Positions 61,006 to 64,000 of a stretch of 64,000 bases of DNA are shown one piece after another; positions within the stretch are counted from its first letter, which is position 1; every line of letters starts with the position of its first letter. This DNA comes from Acinetobacter sp. S54 (lineage in GTDB: Bacteria > Pseudomonadota > Gammaproteobacteria > Pseudomonadales > Moraxellaceae). The notes beneath the pieces were generated by a model. That model was not told the DNA's origin and did not search any database. It worked only from the letters and a program-made list of their open reading frames with translations. Location of the stretch: assembly GCF_016624945.1 (NCBI RefSeq), contig NZ_JACVUI010000005.1:124001-188000 (forward strand). The letters run 5' to 3'. A program made the translations under genes and the position numbers.

Positions 61006-62460
61006 TTACTGTTTTTTCAGGTCAGCACTAGATGGCTGATGCACTACGGTATCGGTAGAATTCTCTTTTAAACCGCCACCTAAAGTTTTGTACAATTCAA
61101 TTTGGTTGTTCAAATTGGCTTGTTCAAGTAACAATAAACCTTGTTCTGCTGAGTAAGATGAACGTTGGGCATCCAATACAGTCAGATAGTTATCGATACC
61201 CGCACGGAAACGAGCATTAGATAAGTTATATGTAGTATTGGTGGCTTCTACCAGACGACGTTGCGCAGAGATGCGGTCTCCAATATTGGCACGCGTTGCT
61301 AAAGCATCGTTAACTTCACGGAATGCAGACTGAATTGATTTTTCATAATCAGACAATGCAATTTTCTGGTCAGTTTCAGAAATCTTGATGTTAGCGCGTC
61401 GAGTGCCCCAGTCAAAGATTGGAAGATCAATGCTTGGTCCAATTGACCATGCACCTGAACCGCCTTTAAACAAATCACTTAATTCAGCCGAAGCATAACC
61501 TGCTGAACCCGTCAGGCTAATCGTTGGGAATAATGCGGCTTTTGCTGCTCCAATATTGGCACCAGCGGCGCTCAATTGATACTCTGCAGATTTTACGTCT
61601 GGACGATTATTCAACAAGTCACTTGGTAAACCTGTAGCAAATACATTTTGACGTGTAACAGATTTAACAGGCTGATTTGGAAGTAAGTTCTGCGGAACAG
61701 CTTGACCCACTAACAGATTTAACAGGTTTTGTGCCTGTGCAATCTGGGTCTTGTAATTCGCGACATCATTACGGGCTGTTTCAACAGAAATCTGGGCCTG
61801 ACGTAAAGGTACTTCACTATCAATACCAACATCAAAACGTCTTTTGTTCAGGTTATATGAGTCAAGTTGTGCTTTAAGGGTTTGATCAGCTAATTTTAAA
61901 TTCGCACTAGCGAAAGAGTAGCTTAACCATGCCTGAGCAACTTGACTGACCAGACTAATTTGTGTGGCATCACGCGCACTTTGAGTCGACAGATAATTAT
62001 CTAGCGCAGCATCTTTTAGACTACGCACACGTCCCCAGAAATCCAACTCATAAGAGGTTACACCTAATCCGACTTGAAAAGTTGAATAAGGATTATTTGG
62101 ATCACGGCTAGGCGTTACCTGACGAATCGCACTACCACTTGCACCAATAGTAGGTAACTGATTATTTTCAGTAATCTGATATTGTTGCTGTGCACGTTGA
62201 ATATTCAAAGTAGCAGTACGCAAGTCACGGTTATTATCTAGAGCCAACTCAATCACTTGCAATAAGCGAGGGTCAGAGAAAAAGTCTTTGTAGCCTTGTT
62301 CTGCAATAGATGTACCTGAAGCACCATAACTATAGCTTTCAGGAATATCGGCTTTGGTAACTGGTTCTGGGCCACGCATGCTTTGACAAGCTGTCAAAGC
62401 AAGCGCAAGTGCAGATACCGCAATGCTACGACCCGAAATAGACCATACTTTTTGCATCAC
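61006..62460 (-). CDS. adeK: RND efflux outer-membrane channel AdeK
   Basis: The 484-residue outer-membrane lipoprotein (lipobox LALTA-C25) of the TolC/OprM family forms the exit duct of the AdeIJK pump. Blocks: TKADIPESYSYG, SYELDFWGRVRSLKDAALD, NLLPNQPVKSV, LTGSAGYASAELSDLF, and the repeated second half with RFRAGIDNYLTVLDAQRS. It starts in the adeJ stop (ATGA overlap), typical of adeIJK. Confidence 0.9.
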   Translation of the reverse strand: MMQKVWSISGRSIAVSALALALTACQSMRGPEPVTKADIPESYSYGASGTSIAEQGYKDFFSDPRLLQVIELALDNNRDLRTATLNIQRAQQQYQITENNQLPTIGASGSAIRQVTPSRDPNNPYSTFQVGLGVTSYELDFWGRVRSLKDAALDNYLSTQSARDATQISLVSQVAQAWLSYSFASANLKLADQTLKAQLDSYNLNKRRFDVGIDSEVPLRQAQISVETARNDVANYKTQIAQAQNLLNLLVGQAVPQNLLPNQPVKSVTRQNVFATGLPSDLLNNRPDVKSAEYQLSAAGANIGAAKAALFPTISLTGSAGYASAELSDLFKGGSGAWSIGPSIDLPIFDWGTRRANIKISETDQKIALSDYEKSIQSAFREVNDALATRANIGDRISAQRRLVEATNTTYNLSNARFRAGIDNYLTVLDAQRSSYSAEQGLLLLEQANLNNQIELYKTLGGGLKENSTDTVVHQPSSADLKKQ

Positions 62461-64000
62461 GATGTTTGCTCCTGATTATTTGGGGTTTTTGGTTTGTACT
62501 TAAAGATACTACGAATCCATACATAAAATACAGGGATAAAGAAAATACCTAAAAGTGTTGAACTGAGTACGCCACCTAGTACACCAAAACCTACTGAGTG
62601 CTGGCTTCCTGCACCCGCACCCGAAGAGATGGCAAGTGGTAGAACACCGAAACCGAAGGCAAGGGTAGTCATGATGATTGGGCGTAAACGCATTTTGGCT
62701 GCATGCATAGTTGCTGCAAACAATTCCTCGCCTTTTTCCTGTAACTCTTTAGCAAATTCAACAATTAGAATCGCATTCTTTGCAGATAGACCAATCACCG
62801 CAATGATAGCCACCCTAAAGTAGATGTTATTGGAAAGGTTGGGATTGTGCAGAATGTGGAATCCAAAGTAGGTCAATAATACTGCACCTAAAACGCCTAA
62901 TGGCACCACCAACATAACAGAAAACGGAATTGACCAGCTTTCATACAGTGCTGCAAGGCAGAGGAATACAATGAGCAATGAAAGCACATATAAAGCTGTA
63001 CCTGATTGTCCAGAATCTCTTTCTTCTAATGAAAGTCCTGTCCATTCATGGTCAAATCCAGAAAGTCCCATCGACGGAAGTTTCTGCATGATATCTTCCA
63101 TAGCCTGCATAGCTTCGCCTGAGCTTACGCCCGTTGCTGGTGACCCCTGAATGTTTACAGATGATACGCCATTATAACGTTCCAGACGTGGTGAACCATA
63201 CGTCCAGTGACCCGTGGTAAAGGCTGAGAATGGGACCATCGTACCCGCACTGTTTCTTACATACCATTTGTCTAGATCTTCTGGCATCATCCGTGCGGCA
63301 GCTTCACCTTGCAAATAAACTTTTTTGATACGACCACGATCAATAAAGTCATTTACATAGCTACTACCCCAAGCAATACTCATCGTATTGTTGATATCTG
63401 CCAGACTAACGCCCATCGCACCAGCTTTCGCTTGATCGATTTCAATCTGGTACTGAGGTGTATCTTCCATACCATTTGGACGTACAGCCATCAGACGTTT
63501 ATCTTGAGATGCAAGACCAAGAATAGTATTACGTGCCTGAATAAGTTTCTGGTGACCTTGACCATCCACATCTTTTAAGATGAAGTCAAAACCTTGACTT
63601 ACTCCAAGCTCAGGCATAGCGGGAAGCTGAAGCGGGAAGATCATCGATGCATCTTGTACCATACCATTCAAACGCATAGCTCGACCAATAATAGAGCCAA
63701 CTTGAGTATCGTCAGAAGTTCGTTCCGACCAGTCTTTAAGTCGTACAAAAGCCAGACCTTGGTTTTGTCCTTGACCTGTAAACGAGAATCCAGAAACTGT
63801 AAAAATAGAGGCAACGCTTTTCTCTTCTTGTTTTAAGAAGTAGTCAGTCACTTTATCCAGTGTTTGGTCTGTTCTTTCTAAAGATGCATTTGGTGGTAAT
63901 TGAATTAACGTCATGACCACACCCTGATCTTCATCAGGTAGGAACGAAGTTGGTAAATTACGGAAGATTAGAACAAATATCGCAATAATGATGACATAAA
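62457..64000 (-). CDS. adeJ: RND efflux pump AdeJ, C-terminal part
   Basis: The frame runs off the right edge of the window on the minus strand. About 514 residues of the C-terminal half are visible, beginning in an upstream hydrophobic span and NLPTSFLPDEDQGVVMTLI. Later come MEDTPQYQIEIDQAKAGAMG and the membrane helices of the C-terminal repeat (NIYFRVAIIAVIGLSAKNAIL; GSQHSVGFGVLGG). The inner-membrane proton-driven transporter expels drugs with AdeI and AdeK. The gene end overlaps adeK by 4 bp. Confidence 0.93.
   Translation of the reverse strand, partial: YVIIIAIFVLIFRNLPTSFLPDEDQGVVMTLIQLPPNASLERTDQTLDKVTDYFLKQEEKSVASIFTVSGFSFTGQGQNQGLAFVRLKDWSERTSDDTQVGSIIGRAMRLNGMVQDASMIFPLQLPAMPELGVSQGFDFILKDVDGQGHQKLIQARNTILGLASQDKRLMAVRPNGMEDTPQYQIEIDQAKAGAMGVSLADINNTMSIAWGSSYVNDFIDRGRIKKVYLQGEAAARMMPEDLDKWYVRNSAGTMVPFSAFTTGHWTYGSPRLERYNGVSSVNIQGSPATGVSSGEAMQAMEDIMQKLPSMGLSGFDHEWTGLSLEERDSGQSGTALYVLSLLIVFLCLAALYESWSIPFSVMLVVPLGVLGAVLLTYFGFHILHNPNLSNNIYFRVAIIAVIGLSAKNAILIVEFAKELQEKGEELFAATMHAAKMRLRPIIMTTLAFGFGVLPLAISSGAGAGSQHSVGFGVLGGVLSSTLLGIFFIPVFYVWIRSIFKYKPKTPNNQEQTS

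Overview
The window looks like a chromosome segment of an Acinetobacter species. The host genes match Acinetobacter families closely: anthranilate dioxygenase antABC, the pmrA/pmrB pair, the adeJ-adeK efflux genes, and an AroP-type permease. The DNA is A+T-rich and most genes have ordinary ATG starts. This rests on recalled protein families; no database search was run.

Region 1 (1 to about 20,420) is the late half of a Mu-like prophage in Mu gene order, all on the plus strand: a DNA adenine methylase (cut by the window edge), portal, gpF, gpG, protease/scaffold I with nested Z, a probable decoration protein, major head gpT, gp36, gp37, tail sheath, tube, chaperones, tape measure, gpN, hub, spike, gp46, gp47, gp48 and two fibre genes. 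Transposase, repressor and lysis genes are not in the window. Unusual points are: (a) four near-identical palindromes, each 64-68 bp upstream of a start codon (portal, protease, tube, gpN), which look like operators of a late-gene activator; (b) a sheath gene split in two around an unrelated ORF; (c) a gpF with an extra nuclease-toxin-like C-terminus; (d) a tRNA-like sequence antisense to the late genes; (e) a small antisense gene facing the tube promoter.

Region 2 (20,688-23,750) is the antABC operon on the minus strand. A two-repeat XylS/BenR-type operator, TGGA-N6-GGATA with a 21-bp period, lies upstream of antA.

Region 3 (24,190-38,400) is a contact-dependent-inhibition (two-partner secretion) locus: cdiB, a 10.6-kb cdiA, a VENN-led effector domain and an overlapping small membrane-anchored immunity gene. 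The cdiA frame breaks at a GGGG run just before the effector module. The pretoxin segment expected at that junction is found, degenerate, downstream of the immunity gene. This looks like a snapshot of effector-module exchange. A tRNA-Arg(CCT) gene follows.

Region 4 (38,769-64,000) is ordinary host chromosome: aroP, a stand-alone prpF homologue, a degenerate GGDEF protein, ispA, a qmcA/nfeD pair, a patatin lipoprotein, a PlsC-like acyltransferase, an MFS transporter, a porin, pmrAB (with no pmrC beside it), a kinase-like protein, an ammonium transporter, an AEC-family carrier, valS, an uncharacterised gene with an SDR gene, and adeJ-adeK at the right edge. Several convergent gene pairs share bidirectional hairpin terminators.
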